Below, in pieces: positions 23,544-35,025 of a stretch of 64,000 nucleotides of DNA. The position numbers and the translations under genes are program-made. The notes under the pieces were generated by a model. That model saw only the letters and a program-made list of their open reading frames with translations. It did not search any database and was not told the origin of the DNA. The stretch is from Gordionus sp. m RMFG-2023 (taxonomy: Eukaryota > Nematomorpha > Gordioida > Chordodea > Parachordodidae): positions 55,903,301 to 55,967,300 of the forward strand of contig NC_088776.1 of assembly GCF_954871325.1 (NCBI RefSeq), given 5' to 3'. Numbering within the stretch: the stretch's first letter is position 1; every line of letters begins with the position of its first letter.

Positions 23544-24744
23544 AAATTAAATCTGTTCCTAGAGATCTCTAGTTCAAATACCTTTTTCTTACTTTTCTTC
23601 CTCGATTTCTCTTGTGGATTTATTCCTCTTGAAAGTATATTTCTTTTTTCCTCTAAAATAAATAAACTTACAATAAAGCTTTTTAAGTTAAATTTTCCAC
23701 CTCCCACCTTTAAAGTAATTAATTAAAAGCAGTTCTTGGGTGTAGGCTATTTTTTGGTCCCTCTCTTTTCCTCTAAGCCTATAGACGTTTTAACAACATT
23801 TCTTCGGAATTGTTATGCGTACAAGTACGTGCGGCTTGCCCACAAACGTGTGGAGGGCTCCTCATATTTTTTTCCCCCTTAAATTAATAAATTCCAATTA
23901 GATGGAAATGAGGAAAACCTAGCGTTGCTCTGTTGTATATTCAACATTAGAGGACGAATGCGCTATATATCACGTAAGATAAGAATCCTATATTTTTATC
24001 GTCAATTCATCAAGTTATTATTTTATAAAAAGTATTCAATTAATTTAGATCAATCAAATAATATTAAAATATCTGAAGCACTTGAAAGTAATGTGATATA
24101 TTTTGATATATATATTTATATTTTCTCTAGATCTAGACATGATTATAGACAGAAAGGAACAAAGAAAACAAGACTTAATTATAAAAAGATTGTAATTATT
24201 TATGTATTAGCATTATAGTTGTTGATAAATTATTTTTTATTGAATAAAATTATAATTAAATTTGTTTACTTGATTTTATCTCATTTTTTATTTAAGATAT
24301 GTAAGAATTAAAGCAAAAAAAAGCTTTTGTGAAAGATAATAACATTTTTTCCTTTACAATACCCTAATATTTATTTCCATTAATTTTAACTACTTTTGTC
24401 ATTTTACCTTCATTAAATTTACTGAAATATAATTTTACACAAATATATTATCACTTTTTAAATTCTAATTTATTATTAAAGCCAAATTTTAAAATATTTT
24501 GCCTAAAAAACTGGAAACAATAAGATTAATATAAAAGAATTTAAGTTTATTAAGTGTTTTGTTTTCATTCACATGATATTTGATTTAAAATCCTATGACT
24601 ATTCAAATCTTATAAATTCTAATATTATAAATGTATTAACAGACCATGCTGGAATGAAAGTTTATTAATGCTTTATAACATAAGATTTTATTTGAACTAA
24701 TTTTATTATACATGTATCACAATTATTATAAAGTAATATAAGAT
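23544..24744. other. LINE 3' flank and AT-rich spacer
   Basis: About 23544-23890 is likely the LINE 3' untranslated region (pyrimidine-rich patches, GTGCGGCTTGCCCACAAACG). I see no poly(A) tail or clear target duplication. From 23900 to 24744 I see only AT-rich sequence and an unrecognised 97-codon frame (23925-24218). The stretch next to 24745 would be the 3' untranslated region of the Tigger gene on the opposite strand. Confidence 0.45.
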
Positions 24745-26308
24745 TTAATAAAAATATTTTGTGATAAGAGTTTGGCTAGACTCTGGAGTAAATAATTCTT
24801 TTTCCACTATATTATCTAGCTTTCTTAGTGAATCTTGATCCCTTAGATGTTCATGAGCATATTCAAGAAAAGTATAATAACCATTAAGAGCCTGATTTTT
24901 TGTAATTAAATGATCAGATATCTCTAGGTTCCCTTCGTCATTCTCGGAGCTTTCATAACCTTCTATAAAAAATAAGATTAATTAAAATTTTAAGTAATTA
25001 AACCTTCCAACTCTAATCTTATCTGATTACAAATATCCTGATCATCTAAAATTCCATGGCAGCTAGCATCATTATCGTGTAACGCATATTCTTCAAATAC
25101 GGGATCAAATTCATCTTCTTCGTTGTCAGTTAATGCTATATCCTCCGATTCCCAATCAAATGCCATAGACTTATCAAAAAATTTAGCTTTAATAAAACAC
25201 TTTATGATTGTGGTACTTGTCACCTCACCCCATGCAAATTTTATAAGATAGAGGCTATCATAAAGTGTAAATCTTTTATAAAAAGAGGTGGTGTCATTTC
25301 CTTCCATCAATGTTATCATTTTTCTCATGATACCCTTTCTATAATGACATTTAAAGGATCTAATTGCACCCATGTCCAAAGGTTGAGTTAATGATGTTGT
25401 ATTTGCTGGTAAAAAAATTAATTTTATATTGTTAAATGTTAATTTTGTTTTGTGACAAGATGCATTGTCACAAAACCATAAAATTTTCTTCTTTAATGAG
25501 GAATCCCATTCTTTAAGAATATCTTCAAAAGTTGAGGTTGTCATCCAGCTGCTTTTATTGGAGTAGTATTTAACTGGTAATTTTTTATTTTTAAAGCACC
25601 TAGGGTTTTTAAATTTCCCTACAACATATAACTTTTTATCAGATCCATCCCCATCTATGATAAATAGAACTGTGACTTTTTCCTTGTCTGGTTTGAAGCC
25701 CAGTGGTAGAGTTCCACTAAATTCCATTGTGCCCTTTGGTAATGCTCGGTAGTATAGTCCTGTCTCATCACAATTGTAAATATTACTCCTTTGATAATCT
25801 TTAATCAGAGATGGGAGTGTATTTCTGCTCCATTCATTTGCATTAATAATATCTGCACTCCCCTTTTCATTGCAAACATTATGAAAATTTATATTCTGTC
25901 TTTTCCTAAACCTCTGCAACCAGCTGCTAGTAGGAATGCCTATAATTTATATATATATATTATAAAAACTTATAATTACCTTCATTGAATGTTTGGCTAA
26001 AAAACATAGCTTTTTCTAACATCACTGGCCCATTTAGACTGCAATTTTTACTTCGCATTTGGGTAAACCAAACCAATAAAGCTGCTTCTGTCTTTGGGTT
26101 ACAACTCATTCTAACTCTTTTAGTTGTAGGAGGTTTATTCCTTAGAAATTGTGAGCATAGATTTTCTTTATTCGCTATTAAATGGTAGATTGTCGAGACG
26201 TGGCAATTGTAATTTGATGCTAATTTTGTTTTTGATGTAGTGTTTAATTTATCAATTATTTCTTTTTAATGTTTCAGGTTTAATGTTTGGAATGATTTTT
26301 TTTACCAT
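24745..26308 (-). CDS. Tigger/pogo-type transposase (CENP-B-like), three exons, one frameshift
   Basis: This is a Tc1/mariner-superfamily transposase of the pogo/Tigger group. Inferred exons: 26308-25980 (starts MVKKIIPNIKP), 25939-25004, 24962-24745 (ends KYFY). Both introns are about 40 bp, GT-AG, phase 1. Exon 1 holds a psq-type helix-turn-helix (KEIIDKLNTTSKTKLASNY) and a Tc5/CENP-B second DNA-binding region (CNPKTEAALLVWF). Exon 2 holds the DDE_1 core: NCDETGLYY, WFCDNASCH, and QPLDMGAIRSFK about 30 residues further on, giving three Asp residues as usual for Tigger. Exon 3 is an acidic tail. One extra base in the T-run at 26263-26267 (+ strand) breaks exon 1. A terminal repeat lies 5' at 26594-26613. 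Otherwise the gene looks intact, either recently dead or carrying a sequence error. Confidence 0.88.
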
Positions 26309-26593
26309 TTTTATATTAATTTCTGGCGTGGTAATGAATGAATGAATGGAAAAAGGTTAAATAAAAAAAATGATGAATAATTTTTTTCGATAAATTTTTT
26401 TTATTTTTTCACTTATCCGATTAAATTAACGTTATTGTTATATAAATGGGACCTGAAAAATTTTGCAATTATCCGATATTTCGCAATTAACCGATTCGCA
26501 ATTATAAATGTAATTTAACATTATACCATAGTAATTATTATCAAAATCGCGGGGTTTTTTCTCATTTAAAAGTTTTTGCAGTTAAGCGATATG

Positions 26594-26613
26594 CAATTAA
26601 ACGGTTTTGACTG
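26594..26613 (-). repeat. Right terminal inverted repeat of the Tigger element
   Basis: The reverse complement begins CAGTCAAAACCGTTTAAT and is followed outward by TA, the expected Tc1/mariner-superfamily target. It is identical to the left repeat at 2232. ATTGCGAAAT and ATTGC subterminal repeats lie at about 26460-26505 and 26590. Confidence 0.88.
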
Positions 26614-26615
26614 TA

Positions 26616-27140
26616 TATGTTATAAAATTTCTAACAATTTTGCTATTTATCAATATTAGTTTTCTCATAAAAACTTTCATTAAAGGATCTGTTTCTATTA
26701 TTAATATCTTTGGTAAATAATGTTTAGGTTGGAGAGCTCCTAATTCTAGATATTTATCATATCTTATATTAGCGATGTGCAATTTTTTTTGGTTAATATT
26801 TTTGCGTATTTTGAAATTGGAAAAATAATTTTATGACAAGAAATCTCGGATAACAACCTAATTTATAAAACATCGACCAAAATTTCCGTCAATATATATT
26901 AAATTGAATAAAAATGGGGAAGGGGAGGGGTGGTGGTCTTATTATTCCATTCATAAACTAGAGATCACTTGGTTATGGATGTAGCAAAACAATAAAAGAA
27001 TTAAATTTAAAAAAATATTTTAAAATTTTTTTCTTAAAAAAGTACCCACACACAAATTTTTAGAAGCAGTTGCTTCGGACCCCCTCCCCGTTGTAGGGGC
27101 CACTGATCAGAAGTATAGATTTTTATTACATCATCTACAA
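26616..27140. other. AT-rich spacer, no gene seen
   Basis: A 61-codon minus-strand frame (26597-26782) overlaps the Tigger terminus and is not supported. A GC-richer patch near 27065-27120 (GGACCCCCTCCCCGTTGTAG) resembles one at 29825-29930 and may be a worn transposon end. Confidence 0.4.
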
Positions 27141-27735
27141 TCAGTGGCATCGCTAGGGGGCGCAGGGACTCGAGCCCCTGAAGCAAAAAATATTTTTTTA
27201 ATGGCTCCTTATTTAATATCCCCTTGAACTAAAAATAAAATTTTTTGATTGCCCACTGAATGATTTCTTTTATAATTCTATTGTGTAATATATAGATTTA
27301 ATTTTTTAGTTTAAATGTAATCTATTTTAAATTTGTTTATTTTATATTAATAAATGATTGTATTTATTTAAGGATTATATAATGATTTAAATAATAAAAG
27401 TCAATTAAACTTCAACTGTTAATGCTAAATTAATATTTAGTGAGTGATATGATATTCTATTTTTAACACAGAATTTGATTGCAAGCTGACATAGTGAAAT
27501 AATTTATATGTATTAATCTAATCTAATAATAAAAATAGTATACATTTAATAAAAATTGATGGTCTTAAAATTTTTATATAATAAAATTAAAATTAAATAT
27601 TACGTCATAGAATTATATAAGAAATCCTTCAAGGGGCAATCAGAATAATTTATTTTTTGTTCAAGGGGACACCATTAAAAAAATTTTTTGCTTCAGGGGG
27701 CTATTCAAAACTGGTATCTACCCCTAGAATTTAGC
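27141..27735 (+). mobile_element. Truncated hAT-like element
   Basis: It begins CAGTGGCATCGCTAGGGG, a terminus shared with 28087, 28799 (inverted), 32699 and 35017 (inverted). The interior matches 28360-28790 and 32720-33200. The right terminus is not intact and there is no coding sequence. The CAG ends and 8-bp target duplications of its relatives point to hAT. Confidence 0.7.
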
Positions 27736-28086
27736 GCCTCAAACATGAGTGGAAGAATCAATGGAGTGCAGACTTTGATGAGAGCGGGGCGCCAAAGGCA
27801 GCTTTTATTTGGTGCTATTGTTATAGATTAAATTTAATTATAGAAATATTAAACGAGATTTATGAATATTTTAATATTTAAAAGATATGAGGTGCTCATG
27901 CTCAAAGCATGTCAGAATAATTTACTGACAAAATCCATACGATTTCTACGCATCAAAAATACTAACATGTAATATTATCCTATTTGTTTAGCTTTAAAAT
28001 GTTTATTTTATATTTATAGAAGCTGGCCATCATCATACAAAGCAATTGTAAATATTTTTCTACTTTATAATGTCTTGGGGTAAGCT

Positions 28087-28248
28087 CAGGGGCGTCGCTA
28101 GCCTTTACAATCTCAGGGGGCTCAACTAAAAAAAATTTTATGGGGGGCGAAGCCCCCCATATTTTCCATAAAAATTTTTTGCTTCAGAGGGCTATTCAAA
28201 TTTTTTAGGGGGCTCGAGCCCCTGCGCTCCCCCCTATCGACGCCACTG
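28087..28248 (+). mobile_element. 162-bp hAT-like MITE
   Basis: Its termini are CAGGGGCGTCGCTAG and the inverted CGACGCCACTG, with an internal palindrome GGGGGGCGAAGCCCCCC. An imperfect 8-bp target duplication flanks it (GGTAAGCT at 28079-28086, GGACAGCT at 28249-28256, 6 of 8 matching). It is non-coding. Confidence 0.75.
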
Positions 28249-29279
28249 GGACAGCTTTGACAAATTTAAAGGATTCTGAAGATCCTGCCACCCACTATGG
28301 CTTATATCATTGCTTAAATTACTGTCTATTATTATTTTTTAATTCTAATAATATAGTTTAGTGATTTTGAACTCGCCAATTACAAAATTTTCAATTAATA
28401 TTTATTTAATTAGGGTTATATAATAATTTAATTAATAAAAGTCAATAAAGCTTCAACTGTTAATGCTAAATTAATATTTAGTGAGTGATATTAATATTCT
28501 ATTTTTAACACAGAATTTGATTGTAAGCTGACATAGTGAAAATATAATTTATAAGTATTAATCTATAATAATTAAAATAGCATCATTTAAGAATAATTTA
28601 GATAGACTTATTAATTTTAAATTATAAAATTAATCTATATATTACTTAATAGAATTATAAAAGAAATCATTCAGTGGGCAATCAAAAAAATTTATTTTTA
28701 GTTCAAGAGGATATTAAGGAGCCATTAAAAAAAAAACTTCTTAGCTATTCAAATTTTTCAGGGGGCTCGAGCCCCTGCGCTTCCCTAGCGACGCCACTTG
28801 GGCAGCTTTGACAAATTTAAAGGATTCCGAAGACATTGCCACTTACTATCTTATATCATTGCTTAAATTACTGTCTATCATTATTTTTTAATCCTAATAG
28901 ATAATAACACTGAATTTTTGGATGTTTTTTCATAAGCACAAGATTTTATGAAGTAGAGAAATCTACCTTTTGATTTTGAAGTTCTAGACTTCAAAGATTA
29001 CAATCCAAAAATGAGAGGTATATACTTTCATCATTATACATATTATTTTATTTTATCTTTAAACCCAGTATGTTTTATGCTCTACTATGTTTGATTATTA
29101 TGCAGTTTAATTAAAGATTTAATGAAAAATCAATGAAATTTTTATATCAAACATCATTTTTTACACCAAAGGGAATGGCGGAAAAGTCAATTGTTAAAGA
29201 AGATATATGTGAATTTTATCCTTTAAATTCAAGTCAAATTTTTGAAGAAATGTTCAAGTTTCGAAATAAAGATGACTAA
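28249..29279 (+). pseudogene. Decayed spliced coding remnant of unknown product
   Basis: I do not recognise the product. Short open stretches that look exonic are TALTNLKDSEDPATHYG near 28250, with a decayed second copy near 28802; LPFDFEVLDFKDYNPKMR ending at a GTATAT donor near 29020, preceded by two in-frame stops; and MAEKSIVKEDICEFYP within 29175-29279, ending in a stop. The charged, non-repetitive composition differs from the AT-rich background. The segments are interrupted by the hAT-like copies, so a gene appears to have been broken by insertions. Exon linkage is not shown. Confidence 0.3.
28350..28798 (+). repeat. Partial hAT-like copy within a duplicated host segment
   Basis: The interior and right end (GACGCCACTT) belong to the same family as 27141-27735. 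The sequence to its right (28799-28905, CAGCTTTGACAAATTTAAAG and onward) duplicates the sequence to its left (28249-28350). This suggests a local tandem duplication accompanied insertion or loss of the left end. Confidence 0.65.
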
Positions 29280-30605
29280 AACAGTGGATGTAATTATTAC
29301 TCGTGTTCTAGAGATTAAAGAATCTAAAATTTAATTATAATATTTATACAAATACATTATTTAGCTTCTTCTTCTGATGATGATAATTCTGAGACTTATA
29401 ATTCAGGCTGGACAAACTATTTGTTTATTTTACCTTATCGTCTACTTTAAAATTTTTCTGCTTTCCCTAATTTAACAATTTTATATAAATATTTATTTAT
29501 GTACTGCCAAAAGGGTCATGAGTAAAATTAAATTAATTAAAACAAGACCTCGTAGCACCATGAAAGATCTATTTCTCAATAATTTAACCATTTTAACAAT
29601 GGAAAAAATTTATTTAAACAATTAAATATTGATGAAATTATAAATTCTTTTACTTTCTCTTTCCCTATTTATCTAAATTATTAATTTTAAAATAATATTT
29701 TTAAAGTATATATATTTATTGTACATTTTATTTATATTTTATATTAAAGATTGATGCAATAAAAATTATTTTTAAAATTTTTGGGTGTTGTAGAAAAATA
29801 TTTAACAATTTTCTCTAGGGGTTGGTGGGGGGGGGGTTACTTTTAGGGGAGTATTCTGCTTCCATCCCTCAGAAAGTGTAGGAGCCAATGCTTCTGACTA
29901 TCATAGGTGTGGGGGAAACGATCTTGTTTATCCTCAAATTCTTTAAATTAAAATATATATTAGAAATCATACAACTTTTATAAAAATATTATAAAGTTAA
30001 AAAGAAATAAATTGAAGAAAGATTTATATTCCAAGAGAAGAAAAGGAATCAAATGAATTTATAAAAATAACGTTAAGTATTATGTTTTGGCATATCTAAG
30101 AATTTCTCTTAGAGAAGGGCAGTGTCTACACTGAATTTTCACTTGATAAAACATTCCTCAAAAACCTGTACTTACCCCTCTAAAAAATTATAGCGGCCGA
30201 ATATTATTGGTTACACCTTTTAATTATATTAGAACTCCCAAAATTTGGACAAAAGCTCATCCATCATGAGAAATATTAAGCATATTTTTGATTCGGTTAT
30301 TTTCATTTGTTTTTTAAATTTAGCAAGGGTTTAGAAATTTAGTCTTGATTCATTACCTAAGGTTTGGTAATAAACCAAAGAATTATTGAGGTAAATTAAT
30401 ATAAAAATTGCATTTTTAATTTGTTTTTTAATGTAAATTACTAGTATATTAGCATTAATATAAAGAATAGGAAGGGTAAAATTTCCATTCTTCATAATTT
30501 TAGGCTTATATTGATACAATATCTTACAAATCATTTTAGCTTAATACTGTATTCTAAATATTAGATGGACAAAGATTAAAGATTAAAATTTCCTCTTAAT
30601 TCGCG
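29280..30605. other. AT-rich spacer, no gene seen
   Basis: Only AT-rich sequence is visible, with a G-run at about 29822-29836 and the GC-richer patch noted above. The 67-codon minus frame at 30331-30534 is unsupported. Confidence 0.45.
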
Positions 30606-30609
30606 TTAT

Positions 30610-32377
30610 GGGCCATTCCATGTCAAAAAGATTAAAAAAGGCACATTTTCGGCCGACCCCTTTTAAAATAGTTAAAAATTTATGGAAATGAGAAAGCCGT
30701 TTATTTTACCTCGCTAGTACACCTGTTCTCGACGAATTATAGAGGCTCATAGGTACAAAAAAGAGCCACTTTGAAATCTGTAAAATTTTTAAAATGCTGA
30801 TATAAAAACTAGTTATAGTAAAAAAACTATAATATATCATATTAAAAGTAAAAAACATCTCTAAAGGGCTATCATAAAAATTAAAATTGGCGCCAATCTG
30901 AGTTTTTAACTTCCGGTTTATATAATCAAAAACTTGGCGACGTTATCGACTAAAATTAAAAAAAAAAAAATATTATTCTTAAGAAAAATGAAAATTTTGA
31001 TACTTTCATAAGAAATGTGATAGAATTTTCCAGTTTTTCTTCATCTTCCTCCCATTTTCCTTAAAAAGTTTAAAATTTTTAGATCTCTACTTTGCTATTA
31101 TATTGAATGACTTATTGGCTCGATATTGAATAGCTGCATTAAAAAGGAATATTTTATTAGGCATATTATTGATCATATTTTATGAGAATATAACTTTACA
31201 AAATAAACTGTTTAAAACGATATATCTTTCTGCATAATATTTTCAATTTGCCCATTCTGATTAATTTAAACAACCTTTATCGTCTGTATACCAATAACAT
31301 TTGAGATTTTGAGAGTGCAAAAACATATATTCTAGGTGCATATCAAAGTTTACCAAGATCTGTTTCAGAACAAATAACATACCCGAAAGATTTTTTTGCC
31401 TTTGTAAGGAAAATATTAAAGGGATAAAATTTATAATTTATTAATATATATTATAATTTTTTTTTATTAAGGAATAAATTTCTCCTATATTATGGAAGAC
31501 CAATATGAGAAAGAGCAAATAATTTTAGAAGAGAAATTCAATATAGCGCTTACAATATCAGGAACGCAAAAATACCATACTTTTCAACTAATTTCTAGGG
31601 ATAAATTTGAAGCAAAATTTTATATAAACTCAAAAGAATCGCTAATATTAAATATAACATTTCACATTATAAATCAAGGAATGAATATGAACAATCCATC
31701 TATATTTCTAGATTAATAAAAAAAATTATACGAAAGATATTTATTATTAGAAATTTGTTACATCATTAGGTGTCTAATGGGTATTTGTCCTCCTCCCCCC
31801 CCAGTTTAAGTTTAATTAGTATATTTAATAGAAATTCAAAATTGTTAAGTATAAAAAGTGAAAATATTCTGTTATTGGTAAGTTAGCAATAAAGTTTTAT
31901 TTTAACCATAACCCACAATTTCATAAAAAGCCATCCATTTTTTCTTTAATTTTTGGTAAAAATGTATATTTTTGGAAGAGTCAATAGCGTCGTCATATTG
32001 TATATATATTTATAAAAGGTGTCTATATAAAAAGCAAAAAAATGTTTAAAAATACAGATAGAAATATACGTAAACTTGAAGTTAAAGACTCAAATTGGAG
32101 CCATTTTTTATTTTTTTAGAGCCCTTTAGAGATTTTTTTTGTCTACAATATATTAATTTTTTTTACTAAAAATAGTTTTTGAGATATAAGCATTTTAAAA
32201 ATTTTATGTATTCAAAAGTGCCTCTTTTTTGTATCTATGAGCCCCCATAACTCGAGAACAGGCGTGCTAAAGTGTTAAAATAAACGGCATTTTTTACCTA
32301 TCTTAATAATTCCTGAAAATTTTAACAATTTTAAAAGGGGTAGGCCGAATCGTGATCGATTTGACATGGAATGGCTC
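30610..32377. mobile_element. Long-TIR DNA transposon with 4-bp TTAT target duplication
   Basis: The terminal inverted repeats are about 320 bp long. The left one starts GGGCCATTCCATGTCAAA and the right one, inverted, GAGCCATTCCATGTCAAA. TTAT flanks both ends (30606-30609 and 32378-32381). Further matching inner blocks include CTGTTCTCGA and CTCTAAAGGGCT. A 4-bp duplication with GRG-type ends recalls the Sola superfamily, but I cannot confirm that. The interior is short and holds no recognisable transposase, so this is a non-autonomous copy. Confidence 0.8.
31492..31716 (+). CDS. Hypothetical 74-codon ORF inside the long-TIR element
   Basis: It starts MEDQYEKEQIILEEKF, contains a KYHTFQLISRDKFEAKFY stretch, and ends NNPSIFLD. 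A pyrimidine-rich stretch and an AG lie about 20 bp upstream of the ATG. The composition is mixed and charged, unlike random AT-rich frames. It could be a fragment of the ancestral transposase gene or an internally captured exon. No family recognised. Confidence 0.3.
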   Translation: MEDQYEKEQIILEEKFNIALTISGTQKYHTFQLISRDKFEAKFYINSKESLILNITFHIINQGMNMNNPSIFLD

Positions 32378-32381
32378 TTAT

Positions 32382-32690
32382 GAAACTTATATTTTTTAAA
32401 ATTTTGATTGTATTATAAAAGTAAGACTCCGTCAGACCTGAAAAAAGATTTAGTAGTAATAGAAAAATTAAAATATGATAAATATGTGGACATCTCTTAT
32501 CAATACCATTTTTTATTAGTCATCATGACAACTTATATAAAAATATTGATCAGACAAATTTCAGTCAAAACAGAGGATCCTATAAAAGAATTTAATTTTT
32601 GTCAAAGACTTTCAATTCAAGTCATCAAATCAAATTTCCATTGCCTTATTAACTCACCCCCCTTTTAATAAAAAGTGTTCACTTGATTAT
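32382..32690. other. AT-rich spacer between two transposons
   Basis: I see no supported gene. The 86-codon frame at 32408-32668 has no recognisable motif and lacks context. Confidence 0.4.
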
Positions 32691-32698
32691 ATTTTGTA

Positions 32699-35017
32699 CA
32701 GTATCGTCACTAGGGAGCGCATATGGGCTCTAGCCCCCTGAAGTGAAATTTTTTTTTATTGGCTTCTTTATATCCCCTAGAACTAAAAATAAATATTTTT
32801 GATTGCCCCCTGAAAGATTTCTGTTATAACTCTTAGATTTAATTTAATATTTAAAAATTAATTGGGCTGTCTAAATTTTTATTAAATAAATACTATTTTA
32901 AATATTAGATTAGTAATGCATATAAATTCTATTTTCACTATCTCAGCTTGCAATAAAATTCTGTTAAAAATAGAATATCAATATCACTCACTAAAAATTA
33001 ATTTAGCATTAACAGTTGAAGCTTGATCTACCTTTATTATTTAAATTATTATATAACCCTATTTAAATATATATATATATATAATAATCATTTATTAATT
33101 AAAATTAACAAATTTAATATTGTAGAGTTCAAAATCACTAATCATCTATATATTCATTTTTTAATTTAATTACCATGCCTATTCCTAAAAATATTTTCAT
33201 GGTCCAAATAAGTATAAGAGATTTATTTATAAAAAGTTAGTAAACATATAGTATATAATCCTCTATTATATATAATTGGTTAAAAAATATTAGGTAAAAT
33301 GCCACTTTTACAGACGTATTTGACAGTTATATAATTTATTAAAGTAAATATTTTAATAAATTTTACTAATAAATGCTTTTGATAAAAATATAAGTAACAA
33401 TTTGCATTAAATTTTTAACGCCATCTATTTACTTATAATATTATTAAAAATTAAACATCTAATTATTTATCCCACAATGGATATAATAAATTAGATATAT
33501 TTTCTTCTCTTTTTTTACATCTTTTTAGGAAAGTTATTTTTTTCTTCGCTGAAAAACAGTTTTGAGTTAAATTTTTAATACGAGTATATTTTGGATATTT
33601 TGGATATTATTGATATAATATACTAATTAGGCGACCATAATTTATATAATCTTAATTGCTTTCATCATATCACAAAATGTTTTATTTCTAATATGGCATA
33701 CTTGTCCTATAAATAACCTAATGCTTCAATATTTTTTTTTATTTCTTCTAAAGATTTTTTTGTTTTATCAATTTATCTAACATAATAAATTCTGATATGA
33801 GTCAACATCCGTGAATGTCATGGCTATGACTGCAAATTAACCAGCATCTATGTATGGCTATGTAATTTAAGATTATTACTACAGCTGCTGAGAGCATATG
33901 ATTGCATATTTTAATAAGCAATAATGGTTAACTGTGTATGTGTAGTCATTTATATATCATTAAAAATGGAAGATCTTTTAGAAATTTTCATATCACAATA
34001 ATTTTATCAATTACTTATCTAGCTGCCATCATGTCACCTAGGAGGAAGCTCTAACCATCATATAATTTTATGACTAGGATTGGTCGTTTATATTCTCTTC
34101 TTCAAAAATTGTCGATTTGGTTAAGCCTATAAATTTTTTTAGTCCATTCTATAAAAAATTGTCTAAAATGGTTTCATTACCTTTTGTCAATGTAAGTTGC
34201 TAAGAATTATATTACCTTATTGTTGTAGCTGTTGAAAAAAAGAATAAATAAATTTAATATAATATATCAAATGTAAGTTATTTCTGATTAGTGTTTCCTT
34301 GTGAATGGGAGTGAAACGAAATCATCACATGGGTTTTTTTGGTAAAGAACAATAAAAGTTTCTTTGTGTGCGATTTAGAGTGAAGAAGACATTAAATTGG
34401 ATGAAGACGAAATTGATCGGGAAGATTTAGCAATTAAATGATTATCGTTTATGATACTTAGATATTTTTTTAGATATTTGTATGAATAAATTGGATTTCG
34501 ATATTTGTATGAATAAATTAGATTTTTAGACTATATGGACTATTTTTAGTTGGATTGTTTTGGATTGATAAATTATATTTTTAGAGGGAAGGATTGAGAG
34601 TAAGGGGCATTCTTTTACACTTATGTGGTTTTTAAAACCATTATCAATTGAGGCATATGTATGAATTAATTAACCTTTTTTATCACTTAATTCTTTAGAC
34701 GCAAATATTTTTATATCAGCAATCAAAAATATTTTATATTGTAATATATAGATTTTGTATTAAAAAGTAATATTTTTAAATAGGTCTTGTATGTATTGTT
34801 TTAATTATTTATATGCTAGTTTATTTTTTTATGCATAATATAATAAATGACAAAATATGAAATTCAGAATATGTTAAGAGTTAACAAATTTTTAAAAGTA
34901 TAATATATTGATATAAAGCCTGACCTAAGGCCCGCAAATTAGGGGGTATGGGCTTCGACTCTCATAAATTTTTTTTAGTTGAGCCCCCTAAGAATGAAAA
35001 TGCTAGCGATGCCCCTG
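32699..35017. mobile_element. hAT-like element with near-perfect 8-bp TSD
   Basis: The ends are CAGTATCGTCACTAGGG and the inverted TAGCGATGCCCCTG. They are flanked by ATTTTGTA (32691-32698) and ATTTTATA (35018-35025), 7 of 8 matching. The subterminal GGCTCTAGCCCCCTGAAG and GAGCCCCCTAAG blocks match the MITEs at 27-28 kb. Its inner 1.25 kb is also present, inverted, at 830-2010. At 2.3 kb it is the longest member of the family here. Transposase motifs are not visible, so it appears non-autonomous. Confidence 0.75.
34379..34441 (+). other. Possible terminal exon, acidic peptide
   Basis: After a CGATTTAG acceptor-like site, a 21-codon open stretch rich in Glu and Asp (begins SEEDIKLDEDEID) ends in TGA. 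It resembles a last exon, and a GTAAAG donor-like site lies 38 bp upstream. It sits inside the hAT-like element and has no identified partner exons. Confidence 0.2.
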
Positions 35018-35025
35018 ATTTTATA

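Noticed and set aside
23925-24218. 97-codon plus-strand frame
   Set aside because: Low-complexity I/Y/K/R/N composition typical of random AT-rich sequence, with no motif and no splice context.
32408-32668. 86-codon plus-strand frame
   Set aside because: No motif, no homology recognised, no exon context. Consistent with chance in a spacer between transposons.
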